64,000 nt of DNA, taken from positions 992,001-1,056,000 of the forward strand of contig JARGSG010000218.1 in assembly GCA_030374805.1 (NCBI GenBank), written 5' to 3'. Shown here piece by piece: positions 1-10,133 of this stretch. The position numbers and the translations under genes were made by a program. The notes beneath the pieces are model-generated. The model was not told where the DNA came from. It made no database searches and saw nothing but the letters and a program-made list of their open reading frames with translations. Position 1 is the stretch's first letter, and every line of letters begins with the position of its first letter. The stretch is from Gracilaria gracilis (lineage: Eukaryota; Rhodophyta; Florideophyceae; Gracilariales; Gracilariaceae).

Positions 1-165
1 CGGTGCGATTTCAATATATTGCAATTGAATATTAATGCAGTATAGTAATGAAGTACCCTGCGATATACGGCTGTCATTGCCGAAATTCTAAAAAAATCCA
101 ACAAAGCTTGCTGTCACACAAACAACAATGCCAAAATTAAAAACAAGAACTTGACTTTGGTATAA
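1..165 (+). repeat. Left-end repeat, copy 1, first part (interrupted by gypsy element G1)
   Basis: This stretch aligns base by base with 18035-18200, the left end of Harbinger-like element H2. The shared features include the start at CGGYGCGATTTCAATATATT, the ctgtcatt block and the ACAAAGCTTGCT block. The repeat continues at 5597 after element G1. Homology begins at base 1, so the repeat probably starts outside the window. No gene is seen here. Confidence 0.85.
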
Positions 166-418
166 TGTAATACAAAGAGACGAGATGTCAGATCGAAGGT
201 GAATACAGGTGAAGGGTGGTGGCCACTGCTTGTCTCTCGAGAGGAGGACGAGGCAGAGCACACCGCTGTCTTTATACTGCGCTGAACACACTCGCTCGCG
301 GAGGAGTGTAACTACAGATTCGACGCGACGTAGCTTGTAGTGTCACGCGCAATGCTAGTTGTGACTAAATAGAGACAGCAGTGTATCGAAAAGCTTAAAG
401 TAGTACTAGTGTGTTACA
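166..418 (-). repeat. 3' LTR of G1
   Basis: This 253-base repeat starts TG and ends CA and is nearly identical to 5339-5591. The stop codon end of pol (406) lies inside it, so the last 13 bases of pol overlap the LTR. It is preceded by TATAA, half of the target duplication. Confidence 0.95.
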
Positions 419-3400
419 TTCGGTCCTTCCTTGGCCGAAGATGTCCTCGTCGAGGCCTGTGTAGATAGGAAGATATTGAGAGCTTCTTTGCAGTTTTTCA
501 ACGCGGTTCTCGGTAACCACACAGCGTCGTCTTCAGATTCGCCAACGAACTGTACGAGGTAGTGTACGCGGCGATTAAAGTGTTTGCGCGCGATGACAGC
601 GGAGACCTCTTGTTCAATGGATCCATCGCTGTCTATGACAATGTCCAACGGGCCCTTGTCGGACGTGTAGAAGCGGCGGAGCTTTGAAACATGAAAGACG
701 TCGTGTGCGCGGCGCATGGTTGATGGAAGCTCGATGCGATAAGTAACAGGTCCCAACCGTTCGCGAATTCGAAAAGGACCAATGAACCGCGGCTGCCACT
801 TCTTTGGTAAAGTGGATCTTCGCGTAAGAGAGAGAGATTCAGCGCGTAGTAATACGAGGTCATCGACAGAGAAGTCAATGTGCTGTCTACGGCGATCGGC
901 GTAAAACTTCTGAGTGGATACTGCATTAGCAAGATGGTCGCGTGCCAACCTGATCATTGCTTCGCGACGTTGAATGTAGTCGGCGGCGGACTGTGCGCGT
1001 TCGCTGCAGTGTTCCAAGGAGCGGGTAACCGGAGTGTGGGGAATGTAACCCAGTGCCACCTCGAACGGGGCGCGGCGGGTGCTGGAGTGACGGGAAGAAT
1101 TATACTGAAACTCGACGGAAGGTAAGATGGTATCCCAAGACGAAGGCGCTGCTTGGATGCAGGACCGGAGCATAGACGACAGAGTTCGGATGAGGTTCTC
1201 AGACTGCCCATCCGTTTGCGGGTGATCAGTGGTTGAGATATTGTTCCGAATGTTCAACAAGTCAGTCAAAGTTTTCCAGAAACGAGAACGCACCTTCGGA
1301 TCGCGGTCGGATACGAGTGTGTGCGGCACACCGTGTTTCGAGAAGAGATGTAGTTCGAATAAGTTAGCGGTATCTAAAGCAGTGGCAGCTTTCGTCGTAG
1401 GGATGAATATGGACTGCTTCGACAATTTGTCCACGATGACTAAGATCGCATCAAATCCGTTGTCGGAGTGCGGGAGTTCTGTGAGGAAATCAAAGGTAAC
1501 CATCTCCCAGCATCGTTGTGGTATGGGGAGTGGCTGCAGGAGTCCCTGGGTTGGTTGGTTCAGCGCCTTGTTAGACTGGCAATCACGACAATTCCGTACG
1601 AAGCGAGATATATCGCGGTACATGTGTGGCCAGTAAGCGTTTCGAGCGACAGCGCAGTATGTTTTGTCTGCGCCAATGTGCCCTATTCCATGAAAGTGAC
1701 GCGTGAGTTCGTCACGAAGTCCTTTGCCAGGGGGAATATACAGTCGCGGTGAACCAGTACCTGTCCAGAAAATCAGATTATCTGAGACAGCGAAGTTTGT
1801 TGAGAGGCGGTGGAGGGAGGCGGACTGGGTGCTGTCGGATGAGGAGCGGGAAGACAAGATGTCGGAAGCCAGTTCATCAGAGGCGTAGAGTGCACGAACT
1901 CGGGCGCGAAGGTCAGGCAGTCGCGTGGTAAGCGAGCGGAGCTGTGGGATATGGTCTGGTCTACGGCTCAACGCGTCAGGGACAACGTTGCGCTTGCCTG
2001 GAAGATGCTGAGTGTCGAAGCTATGCTCCTGAATTTCATCTAACCAACGACATTGTCGTCCTGTGAGTTTGGACTTGGACTGGAGGTATCTGATTGGATC
2101 GTGGTCTGTAAGGAGTAGGAAGTGGCGCCCGCGAAGGTAAGGGCCCCAGACACGTAATGCGATCATTACTGCGAGTAGTTCTTGATCTCCAGTGTCCCAG
2201 TTACTCTCGGCAGGCGAGAGTCGGTGTGACAGAAAGGCAATGGGGTGCCCGTCTTGCGATAGCGTAGCACCAACGGCGTGTTTCGAAGCATCGGTGGCCA
2301 GAACGAAGGGCTTCGTCGGGTCGGCATGCGCGAGAACGGGGGCTGATGTAAGCGCGGACTTGGTCTCCTCGAACGCGGATTGCTGCATTGGCTTCCACTC
2401 AAACCTATGTGAGCGGAGCAAATCCGTTAGAGGCTGAAGAATGGCGGCATACCCCTTGACGAAACGGCGGTAGAAATTTGCCAGGCCGATAAACTGTTGT
2501 ACCTGCTTCAGGTTAGTCGGCGTAGGCCAGTCACGAACTGACTTCACAAGGCGTTCTTGGGTGGAAACACCCTTGTCCGAAACGGTGAAGCCAAGGAACT
2601 CAACTTCGCGTACGCCAAATGCACACTTGCTGAGTTTTGCGTAGAGTTTGTGCTCTCGTAAGGCGCTGAGTACTTCGCGGAGGTGTACCTTGTGTTCCTC
2701 GATAGACTTACTGTATACCAGAATGTCGTCGATGTAGAGGACGAGGCAACGGCCGTTGAGGTGACGTAGCGCTGAGGCGATGAGGCGGGAGAAGGCTGCT
2801 GGTGCATTGCATAAGCCGAAGCACAACACATGCCATTCGAAAGAGCCAAAGCGGGTCCTGATGGCTGTTTTGTGGCAGTCTTCGTCTTTTATGCGCATCT
2901 GATGGTAGGCGCCGACGAGATCAATCTGTGAAAAGACTGTAGCACCTGCCACCTGATCCAAAGCCTCGTCGATGAGCGGTAGAGGCGTGGCGTCTGGAAT
3001 CGTGATGCTGTTGAGGGCGCGGTAGTCGCATACCATGCGCAGCTGTCCGGACTTCTTGCGGACGAAGAAGACTGGGGCTCCGAACGGAGAGGAAGACGGG
3101 CGGATGAGGCCCTTCTGTAGAAGCTCGTCCAATGTGTTTCGAAGCATATTCAGCTCTTCATGTGAGAGCCTGATAACCGGGCGAACAGGGGGAGGTTTGT
3201 CCGGAAGTAAGTTGATTTCAAAGTCGTGTTCGCGCTGCGGAGGCAGCTCGTACGGTAACTCTTCCCTGAAGACGTCCGAAAACTCGTCGACGATGGGGGC
3301 CAACTCGTTGTGGCAGTCAACGGACGCGGAAGGCGGCGTTTTGGGTTGTAAGCGAAGCGCGAAAAGTTCACAGGCACGCTTCTTGACGAGGCGACGCATA

Positions 3401-3837
3401 CGCTTGAACGAGATACTGGGTACTGTGGGGTTAGTCTTGGGCTTTGACGAAGGAGATTGGTGACGTGGCAACACTTTCATACGAGAACCATCTGCGCGCT
3501 TGATGGTTAGCGTGTACGCCGACCAATCGACATACGGTCGTACTTCACGGAGCCATTGACGCCCAACTGTAACCAGCGGAAGTCCATCTTCATTGTCATT
3601 CATGTCTATAACGTAGACAGAGACGGGGGCTTCACTGTTCTCGACGGCGATTGAGGTTCGTGCCTGGTAGAGGATCGGCACGACAGAGTTGTTTCCAAGT
3701 TCGGTGTAGGGATAGTCTGAAGATTCCAGAAGCAGACCACACGAACGTGCGGTATTCAGCGAGACGAAGGCGTGCGAGGCGCCTGGATCCAGGTGGAACG
3801 CGACTGGGCAGCCATTCAGCGAACCATTGTATATCAT
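406..3837 (-). CDS. pol: G1 Pol polyprotein (protease, RT, RNase H, integrase, chromodomain)
   Basis: This is an open frame of 1143 residues. A retroviral-type aspartic protease motif DPGAS is at residues 17-21. Reverse transcriptase follows, with YIDD near residue 370 and the FGLCNAPAAF block before it. RNase H starts at ATDAS near residue 515. The integrase has an HHCC zinc domain near 700-740 and a core with the ...TDGQSE... block. A C-terminal chromodomain-like segment at about 1060-1105 (YLVQFVGESEDDAVWLP) probably guides integration to marked chromatin, as in chromoviruses. Gag lies directly upstream in the same reading frame, divided from pol only by the gag stop codon. This fits the read-through or re-initiation used in several retroelement families. 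Every domain is present. Confidence 0.96.
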   Translation of the reverse strand: MIYNGSLNGCPVAFHLDPGASHAFVSLNTARSCGLLLESSDYPYTELGNNSVVPILYQARTSIAVENSEAPVSVYVIDMNDNEDGLPLVTVGRQWLREVRPYVDWSAYTLTIKRADGSRMKVLPRHQSPSSKPKTNPTVPSISFKRMRRLVKKRACELFALRLQPKTPPSASVDCHNELAPIVDEFSDVFREELPYELPPQREHDFEINLLPDKPPPVRPVIRLSHEELNMLRNTLDELLQKGLIRPSSSPFGAPVFFVRKKSGQLRMVCDYRALNSITIPDATPLPLIDEALDQVAGATVFSQIDLVGAYHQMRIKDEDCHKTAIRTRFGSFEWHVLCFGLCNAPAAFSRLIASALRHLNGRCLVLYIDDILVYSKSIEEHKVHLREVLSALREHKLYAKLSKCAFGVREVEFLGFTVSDKGVSTQERLVKSVRDWPTPTNLKQVQQFIGLANFYRRFVKGYAAILQPLTDLLRSHRFEWKPMQQSAFEETKSALTSAPVLAHADPTKPFVLATDASKHAVGATLSQDGHPIAFLSHRLSPAESNWDTGDQELLAVMIALRVWGPYLRGRHFLLLTDHDPIRYLQSKSKLTGRQCRWLDEIQEHSFDTQHLPGKRNVVPDALSRRPDHIPQLRSLTTRLPDLRARVRALYASDELASDILSSRSSSDSTQSASLHRLSTNFAVSDNLIFWTGTGSPRLYIPPGKGLRDELTRHFHGIGHIGADKTYCAVARNAYWPHMYRDISRFVRNCRDCQSNKALNQPTQGLLQPLPIPQRCWEMVTFDFLTELPHSDNGFDAILVIVDKLSKQSIFIPTTKAATALDTANLFELHLFSKHGVPHTLVSDRDPKVRSRFWKTLTDLLNIRNNISTTDHPQTDGQSENLIRTLSSMLRSCIQAAPSSWDTILPSVEFQYNSSRHSSTRRAPFEVALGYIPHTPVTRSLEHCSERAQSAADYIQRREAMIRLARDHLANAVSTQKFYADRRRQHIDFSVDDLVLLRAESLSLTRRSTLPKKWQPRFIGPFRIRERLGPVTYRIELPSTMRRAHDVFHVSKLRRFYTSDKGPLDIVIDSDGSIEQEVSAVIARKHFNRRVHYLVQFVGESEDDAVWLPRTALKNCKEALNIFLSTQASTRTSSAKEGPNVTH

Positions 3838-3921
3838 CTCACCGATTGGGTCAACGTCGATGGCTGAAAGTTTTGGAGAAGCACCGACGTTGGCATCTTC
3901 CGCACTGTTGTGCGGGGGTGG

Positions 3922-5286
3922 CTAGTTTTTCGAACGGCCTCTCTGAGCGGAGGCACCAGCCACGGTGGTGCGACAAGGATGACTAGTGTCGCTCCAGGGT
4001 CCTTTTCCGCATTTCATGCAGCGGTCGTGGGCGCGGTAGATGCGATTCTCCTGGGGGTTACGGATGTCAGCAGGTCCCCAGCAGTCGTTGGAGAGGTCCT
4101 TTCCAATCAACGAAGGTTCGTTAGACTTCTCCGAGGACGACTTTGAGGAGCGATCTTTGTTCTTCGCATTCTTCGACTTTGAGGACTGTCCAGCTTGTCC
4201 TTCGTTCCACTTCTCAGAGATATAGATGGTACGAACGTAGTTGTAGACTTCAGACATGCTAGGAGGGTGGCCGTCAGGGAAGCGGATGGACAACTTCTTC
4301 TTGAACAAGACTGGTAGTGATAGCTGAAAGAAAGTAAACGCTTCTGAAACAGGAGTGTCGCAGATATCTACAAGCTGGCGGAACTTCGTGATATGGCTCT
4401 CAAGAGATCCATCGCTGAAACGCAAGCGAATCAATTGGACACGCGCAAGAGCTGTTTCGTTGGCGGGGACGAACTCACCGAGCATAGCAGCTTGGAGTTC
4501 ATCGAGAGTGGCGATCGGGTTTCCATCGCGAATCGAACGTGCGTACCAATTGTCTGCGTTGTCGCGCAGAAGACAAGAGGCAATGTGGACCTCCTGTGTA
4601 TCGGTGATGGACGGACAGAGAGATGTTACCTTTCGCACGTTGGATATGAATGATCTTACCTTAATGGACGTGCGCTCGCTGTCTCGTCCATGATAGGTCG
4701 AGAAATTTGAAGACTTCAGGACCTGTAGGAGGGATGTGGAAGAACCAGGTGTGGAAGTGTTTGGCCGCACTGCACTCTCCGGATTACGTCGCGGCGGCAG
4801 TGAGGGTGGGGATGGTAACCTGGGAGGTGCTTCGAGGCGGTTCTGAAGCGTGTTGAGTTGAGCGACAACCATAGACATGGTTTGCTGCTGTTCCTGTATC
4901 ATTGACAAGAGTTTCGTTGCTGCTACCTGCGGTGAAGAATGTGTGGAAACCAAATTGATGGCTGCTGTGTTCCCCACCGGAGCCTCTGAGGTAGGTACAG
5001 ATTCGGACCGAGTTGGCTGTGTAGGTAGGTTCGCATGCACCGAAGGTTGCGAGGTTGCGGAGACAGGAACAGGGTTCGATTGTTGGTGCGCAGATGGCAG
5101 AGTTGGAGGAGGCAGGGGTTGCGGAGCGGAGTGAGCCGAGCCTGAACCATTGTTTGAGGGGTGATGCACGGAAGGCTGTGTCGGGGGAGTCGTCGGGTGT
5201 GAACCGGAATGATGGGAAGCACTCTGGTGGGACGAAGCTGTCGGAGTGTTCCGGCGGCCCAGTTTGGACTGACAAGCCAGCGGCAT
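3922..5286 (-). CDS. gag: G1 Gag capsid/nucleocapsid protein
   Basis: This 454-residue protein starts 53 bases inside the 5' LTR. The first 150 residues are rich in Ser, Thr, Pro and Gln. A short coiled coil containing QEQQQTMSMVVAQLNTLQNR follows near 130-155. A capsid-like helical domain spans about 190-350, and a Lys/Ser-rich stretch follows. A single zinc-knuckle-like Cys-X2-Cys...His...Cys cluster lies near the C-terminus (CMKCGKGPWSDTSHPC). Gag assembles the particle and packages element RNA in the cytoplasm. It is in frame with pol. Confidence 0.88.
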   Translation of the reverse strand: MPLACQSKLGRRNTPTASSHQSASHHSGSHPTTPPTQPSVHHPSNNGSGSAHSAPQPLPPPTLPSAHQQSNPVPVSATSQPSVHANLPTQPTRSESVPTSEAPVGNTAAINLVSTHSSPQVAATKLLSMIQEQQQTMSMVVAQLNTLQNRLEAPPRLPSPPSLPPRRNPESAVRPNTSTPGSSTSLLQVLKSSNFSTYHGRDSERTSIKVRSFISNVRKVTSLCPSITDTQEVHIASCLLRDNADNWYARSIRDGNPIATLDELQAAMLGEFVPANETALARVQLIRLRFSDGSLESHITKFRQLVDICDTPVSEAFTFFQLSLPVLFKKKLSIRFPDGHPPSMSEVYNYVRTIYISEKWNEGQAGQSSKSKNAKNKDRSSKSSSEKSNEPSLIGKDLSNDCWGPADIRNPQENRIYRAHDRCMKCGKGPWSDTSHPCRTTVAGASAQRGRSKN

Positions 5287-5338
5287 GGTTTAGAGGGCGG
5301 TGTTCCAGCGGTGAGGAACGTAAGATGATGCTACCAAT

Positions 5339-5591
5339 TGTAATACAAAGAGACGAGATGTCAGATCGAAGGTGAATACAGGTGAAGGGTGGTGGCCACT
5401 GCTTGTCTCTCGAGAGGAGGACGAGGCAGAGCACACCGCTGTCTTTATACTGCGCTGAACACACTCGCTCGCGGAGGAGTGTAACTACAGATTCGACGCG
5501 ACGTAGCTTGTAGTGTCACGCGCAATGCTAGTTGTGACTAAATAGAGACAGCAGTGTATCGAGAAGCTTAAAGTAGTACTAGTGTGTTCCA
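5339..5591 (-). repeat. 5' LTR of G1
   Basis: This is the partner of 166-418, 253 bases long with about two differences. It should carry the element promoter, which reads leftward into gag. It is followed by TATAA at 5592-5596, the second half of the target duplication. Confidence 0.95.
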
Positions 5592-5596
5592 TATAA

Positions 5597-6046
5597 AATG
5601 AAAGTTACAGGTTTTTAACACGCGCTGACCAGAAAAAAGCTTCATCTCGGCGTTTTGTTAAGAGGAACTTCGGAAACAACTATTCAGACTTGAATGCCAG
5701 CCGTATAAGTTTCTAAGTTAACAGCTGCCAGCGGAGAAGCGTCTCATAAGTTTGTTATTTCTTTCTATGTCTATTCATAATTTCAAAAAGTTGTGATATA
5801 AGTACAACTAATGGATTATATTTTATGTTTTAAAACGTAAAAAGTTGACAGAAACGGCGTTTTTGGGCAAATTAGAACAGCATAAGTTTTGAAACTGAAC
5901 ACTTTCAAATAAATTGGGTTTCACAAGTTAAGAGAACTATGCGAGTTCTATAGAGTTATATTAGTTCAGGAATACATAAGTTAACAAATAAATTTCTAGC
6001 GCCAAAAAGGTTTTCAGTATCGCTTAACTTGAGAGCATAACTTATA
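5597..6046 (+). repeat. Left-end repeat, copy 1, second part
   Basis: This part continues the repeat of 1-165 and aligns with about 18205-18652. The shared AT-rich text includes several ATAAGTTT words and the block TCTAGCGCCAAA. Homology stops abruptly at ACTTATA (6046 and 18652). It is probably the subterminal region of a DNA-transposon end. No coding potential is seen. Confidence 0.85.
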
Positions 6047-6544
6047 AGAGTCCGTGAGGTTTCGCACAATTTCCGCCATTTTTTGGAAAATTTATGTTGC
6101 AGGGTTTCAAACCCCGCTTTATTTCGCCCTTCAGGTGCAAAAGAGAAAGCCATCTCGAGACTGAGAGGAGTCATGAACTACGAAACCTCTCCGATGTTCT
6201 TTCAATCCCAGGGGCAGAATCTCTCACGTTCTCCTGAACGTTTGTACTGGTAATCAAATAAGGAGGAAAAGGCTTTCTTTGTTCTAAATTTCTTCAGGAC
6301 TATGTGTGCACACCAGTCGCGTTACACGCTTTATATAGTTTTATACTAACAGCGAAACATACAAGATTGCAGAAACTTCATCGTTACTTGAAAACAAAAC
6401 AAGAACCACCAATGATGTCAATTGATCCTTATGAAAGGTGTTATGAACCCGCTGTAACAGATACAAGAACAATTACCTATAATATTATTTCAACTCTGAC
6501 GCTACTTCAAACCGGTTTTTAATAAGTTCACACATGGTGCAGAA
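6047..6544. other. No gene seen
   Basis: This is AT-rich DNA between the end repeat and the decayed gene of U1. I see no convincing reading frame, tandem repeat or RNA gene. Confidence 0.5.
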
Positions 6545-8400
6545 CTAGTCATTAATGGGCTCTTCGAAATATCCATATACTTCTTCATCCTCATCCTCCA
6601 TTTCTTCTTCTTTTAATTCTGTGTGTTCAAAATCCTCTTCAACATCGTCTGAATTTTCAACGATTTTTGCGAGTGGGCTTAATAGCTCTTGTATTTCCTT
6701 TGCAAATCTGTTTCTGCATAGGGCAGATTCGCATTCACACCCCATACATTTCTTTTATGTTATCAAGCATGAGTAGCGCTTTGTATCCTATTTTTCTTTG
6801 CCACCGCACTTTGCAACTAGATTTACATTTTCTTGGAATTACTTTGCACATCTTCAGCTCTTTCTAGTACCACTGGCCCTGTACTATCAAAACCGTGTTC
6901 TTCTGAATATCCTTGCACAAAAAGAATGCAAAGATTTTCTTTTATGGATTCCTCCAGTACTTAAGCACAACAAGGGCTGCTCTCCTTGCTTGCAAAATCA
7001 CGTGCTCCATCATGGGCAGCAGTTCACTTGCTGTTTTGCCATTGTCGTATACATAACGTCGTATCTCACGTCCCCAATTCGCAGAACCTATCTTAGCCTC
7101 GCTGCAGAAATTTTTCTTCTTTCGTTCTTCGATCTGGACGGCGGAGAGGGAGGATGTTCTCCACTTTTCATCTAGAGCGGTGTTTTCTTCCCGTTGGTGG
7201 GAAAGCTCATACCGTGTTTTTCTAAGTATGCAAGCAGTGTCAGCTCTCAATATTCTCCTCTCGATTTTCTGAAGCTCGAGCCTCCATATTTTCTGTGTGA
7301 CTTAAACAGCTCTGATGTAGTGTTCCTGTGGTACGCCATATGTCCCAGGCGTAAAGTCGCAAACTGTTAGCAAATATGCCGGAGGAGCTGTTTCAAATGG
7401 TATGCTAAATCTGTAAAAGCTATGCAACATCAAGTCGATGTGGATACCATTATCACCAAGAACATGAATCACACGCTTGCCATGTAAACAATTTGAAAGG
7501 CCCAGAATCACTGTGACATCTGTGTCTTTGGAAATGATGACACAGCTACTTACAAGCGCTTCTCCTTCTTCGCTAGACCTCACAGTTGCTTCTTTGTTAA
7601 AAATAGCATCGTCCAATTCAGGTTCTACGTATCTTTAAAAGAAGGCGACAACCCTGGTCTCGGCTTCGCCATGTACACGGTTATCAATTGTAAACTGCAG
7701 TTCGTGAGCTCTTGAAATCTTTAACCCGCGAGTCCGTGGCACGCGAAGAAGTTGAGAGATGCTGTGGCCACTTTCTCTTGGGCCTGTCGCCTTCAGTGCA
7801 GTTGAACCCGTCACCATCATCCAGCGCTGCAATCCCTGTTCGACTCTATTCCTCCCTTACTAGCATGTGGGTCAATGATCTCTTTATAATCCACGGTATA
7901 AACACGGATATTTTTACTTGGATCGCGTACCTTGCCACTGCTTGAAGCATTTGGTGTTAAAATGATTCCCGCCTCTCTAGGATTAGTTCAACACTCATTT
8001 AAGGCGGCAAGCTCTGGCAATGGATCGGATGCCCTTTCCCAATATATGACACCGCCAAACGAAAGGAACCACAATGCATCTGCACTGTAACATCGAGATC
8101 TCTCTCTGCTAGAAGTTCCATAGCAGCAATTGCACCACATATCAAGTGAAGGCTACAACTGGCATACCTGTTTTCCCTGCATCCAACGAAAGATGTCCAC
8201 GGGAGCTTAATGGGAGCGTGAAATTCTGTCCTGCCGATTCCTTTCATGTCTGTTCTTTTTGTTGCCGTTTGGGACACTTCCACTTGGTTTCTGTTCCAAC
8301 CACGCAAATTGTCCCTCCTTTTTTGCTCATCTCTTTTATGTAGAATGACATTGCTTGGATCGTCTATAAGCAAATGAACCTCTTCGTAGAGAAAGTACGG
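6545..8400 (-). pseudogene. U1 large protein, C-terminal part (PIN/FEN1-like motif), decayed
   Basis: Several minus-strand frames follow one another: 7999-8373, 7635-7832, 7302-7616, 6942-7250 and an acidic tail at 6545-6745. The 7302-7616 piece holds EGEALVSSCVIISKDTDVT, which resembles the acidic core of FEN1/XPG/PIN nucleases. It is followed by LLTVCDFTPGTYG, matching the LTGCDTTS-type block found next to EDTDVLVLL motifs in transposon-associated proteins of animals. The likely role is a nuclease-like protein of a mobile element, inferred from these motifs only. The protein's upstream half lies at 30976-33390 because gypsy element G2 inserted between the two. The frame is broken several times. 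Confidence 0.5.
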
Positions 8401-8644
8401 GAGTTGTTCGTTGATGATGAAGTTCGATGCCCGCTCTTTACTGAGATGGCGTCGATTCGTGGCTTAAATGCCACGACCGCGCCGCGAAAAGGGTAGCGAC
8501 ACTAGTCTAGGGCGATACTTGCGCAATGGGTAACTACGCAGTTCCTACCTACTCGCGCGTGTTCAAGGCTGAAATTGATTTCTCTTTGGTTTCTGCCAGC
8601 AGCGCAGAGCAATGAACGGCGCCGCAAAGATGTTTAAGGCTATA
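8401..8644 (-). repeat. 3' LTR of old gypsy element G2
   Basis: This 244-base block is the same length as 30732-30975 and clearly homologous to it, but much more diverged than the G1 LTR pair (very roughly 15-20% by eye). On the minus strand it is preceded by a polypurine tract (complement of 8645-8655, AAAAGAGGGGA), as expected just upstream of a 3' LTR. Confidence 0.75.
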
Positions 8645-8918
8645 CTCCCCTCTTTTAAAGGGCAGGTTGCAGACGTGCTTTCTGCACCAATTCGGCTAGT
8701 GTGTACCTGCGATTAAGCAAGCGCTTCAGCATGACTGGGAGATGCGGTAAACTCATTAAAAACGTCCCGGAACACCTTGCACAAGAATCAATGGCTACAT
8801 TCTTCAAAGAGAAGTACTTAGTTTGGGTAAAACCTCTAAAAAGACTGCAAAGTGATAAAAGTGTTTTGTGTGTCAAAAATGTAAAGAACAAATATAGAAA
8901 ACAACAAATATTTACTGC

Positions 8919-9797
8919 TCAACTGACATTCAACTCTTCTATAGCTTCCTGTCTCACATACTTGTCGTCAGGTGACTTGAGATCAACATAGAATATCTTA
9001 GTTGAGTCTGAAAAGCAGAGAAGCCTTTGGTTCCGTATGAACCCTTCAACTGTAAAAGGTAGTTCAATATGGCAGAAAGACTTGATTTTCTCCGTAGCCT
9101 TCGCCCTTAATTCTTTCAAAGACTTTTGAAAGCCTAGAATTTTAGGATGATAGGCTTTCATGGGATCAAACTGCTTTTCAAGCCAAACTTTGTGGAGCAG
9201 TTTTGCATTTGAAAGAGCCTCCGGCCATTCAATAACAATCTCGAAAACTGTTCCTACTTTGATGACTTGGTACTCCAAGTGTTCTTTCTCCACCCCAGAA
9301 GGAAGAAGTATCGCCAAGCTCACATAACTTAACATAGTCTCATTATCCTCCCAGACGGAAGAAAGAAACAAAGGAGAAAACTCTTTTCTCTGTGGATTGG
9401 CTTTAGATAGTTTTGTTATCTCTTCGCCTTCGTCCTCAACATCAGCACTTGGATTATCCTCGACTTCGATCACTGAACTACCAATTCTCGAAGGTTCTCC
9501 ATCGGAACAACGAGTATTCAAATATTGTCTCACATTTTCTTGTACGTAGGTTAGAAAAAATTAAGTTACAATACAAAAATACACTTTATTCGTACCTGTA
9601 CTGTCCAACGTCTCTCCTTTCAGTTTGTTATACTTTGCTCGAAAGGTTGAGAGCTTGAAAGGTTGAAAGAGTGGATCACGTTTCTGTACTTCGGCTGCAC
9701 TTTCACTGCCATTAAGCTCTCCATCTCGAAACATTTGACGAAGCCTTTTTACTGCAGGGGAGTCATCGGTCAACCAAGGTCGTCGGGTGGGAGCCAT
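8919..9797 (-). CDS. H1 partner protein: helical N-terminus plus p23/HSP20-like domain (spliced)
   Basis: Exon 1 is 9596-9797 and exon 2 is 8919-9538, with a 57-base GT...AG intron (9539-9595) carrying CTAAC. The spliced product is 273 residues, exactly the length predicted for the H2 copy. The N-terminus shares SPAV..LR..F...EL.G.E and DPLFQ..KLS.FR with H2. The C-terminal half shares AILLPSGV, a WP turn, YHPKILGF, ELPF and VDLKSPDD. The second half resembles the beta-sandwich of p23/HSP20 proteins, a weak fold inference. I expect it to act with the transposase, perhaps binding DNA or aiding folding and nuclear entry, by analogy with the second protein of PIF/Harbinger elements. No Myb/SANT motif is visible. 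The gene looks intact. Confidence 0.75.
9539..9595 (-). other. Spliceosomal intron in the H1 partner gene
   Basis: It has a GTACG donor and an ACAAG acceptor, with CTAAC about 14 bases before the acceptor. It is a phase-1 intron, and the codon across it reads Glu. The H2 copy has its intron at the same codon and phase. Splicing restores the conserved RCSD block. Confidence 0.8.
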
Positions 9798-9953
9798 TTT
9801 GTAGCGTGTCGTAGTAAAGTCAGGCGTGGTCGTACGGGTGCAGTTTGGTTTTCGCTAGGGAGAGGGCACTGAAGATTGATACTTTATACTCATTCCTACT
9901 TTGTAGTGTACTACATGTGCAGAAGTTGCTGCTTTCGGTGGACGAAGAAGAAT
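9798..9953. promoter_or_regulatory. 5' flank of the H1 partner gene; start of the divergent spacer
   Basis: This is the remaining H1 spacer upstream of the partner start codon, before repeat B'. A promoter is expected here because both H1 genes diverge from the spacer. I see no unambiguous core element. Confidence 0.3.
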
Positions 9954-10133
9954 ATAGATTTTCGAGGAACGAAGAAGTGGATTTATTTGAACGAGAGTGA
10001 GCGGAAGGATGATCCAATTTGCGATCAGCGTGGCTACTTAGCTACGCTGGAATTTACACCGCTTCGCCGTCGTCCCGCAGCGTCGCCGCCGTCGATTGCG
10101 TTTTGTTCCACTCTCACATCACGCGATCGGCGG
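9954..10133. repeat. Repeat B', left part (split by a MITE-like insertion)
   Basis: It matches 13277-13456 closely, beginning ATAGATTTTCGAGGAACG and reaching CACGCGATCGGCGG. The remaining 19 bases lie at 10975-10993 after the insertion. With 13277-13478 it forms a pair of about 200-base direct repeats bracketing GC-rich DNA. Confidence 0.85.

Larger units (their letters stand above)
166..5591 (-). mobile_element. G1: Ty3/gypsy LTR retrotransposon with chromodomain, looks whole and young
   Basis: The element has two 253-base LTRs that differ at about two positions and are flanked by the 5-base duplication TATAA (161-165 and 5592-5596). Between the LTRs are a gag gene and a pol gene with protease, reverse transcriptase, RNase H, integrase and chromodomain in Ty3/gypsy order. 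All are on the minus strand, so the 5' LTR is the one at 5339. A candidate primer-binding site starting with TGGTAGCA lies directly inside the 5' LTR. The empty site can be read from the related repeat at 18190-18215, which confirms the ends. The near-identical LTRs argue for a recent insertion, and the element looks unbroken. Confidence 0.95.

Noticed and set aside
4784-5464. A 226-codon minus-strand frame spanning the G1 5' LTR and gag
   Set aside because: It overlaps gag in another frame, begins inside the LTR and has no motif; the gag frame has family features.
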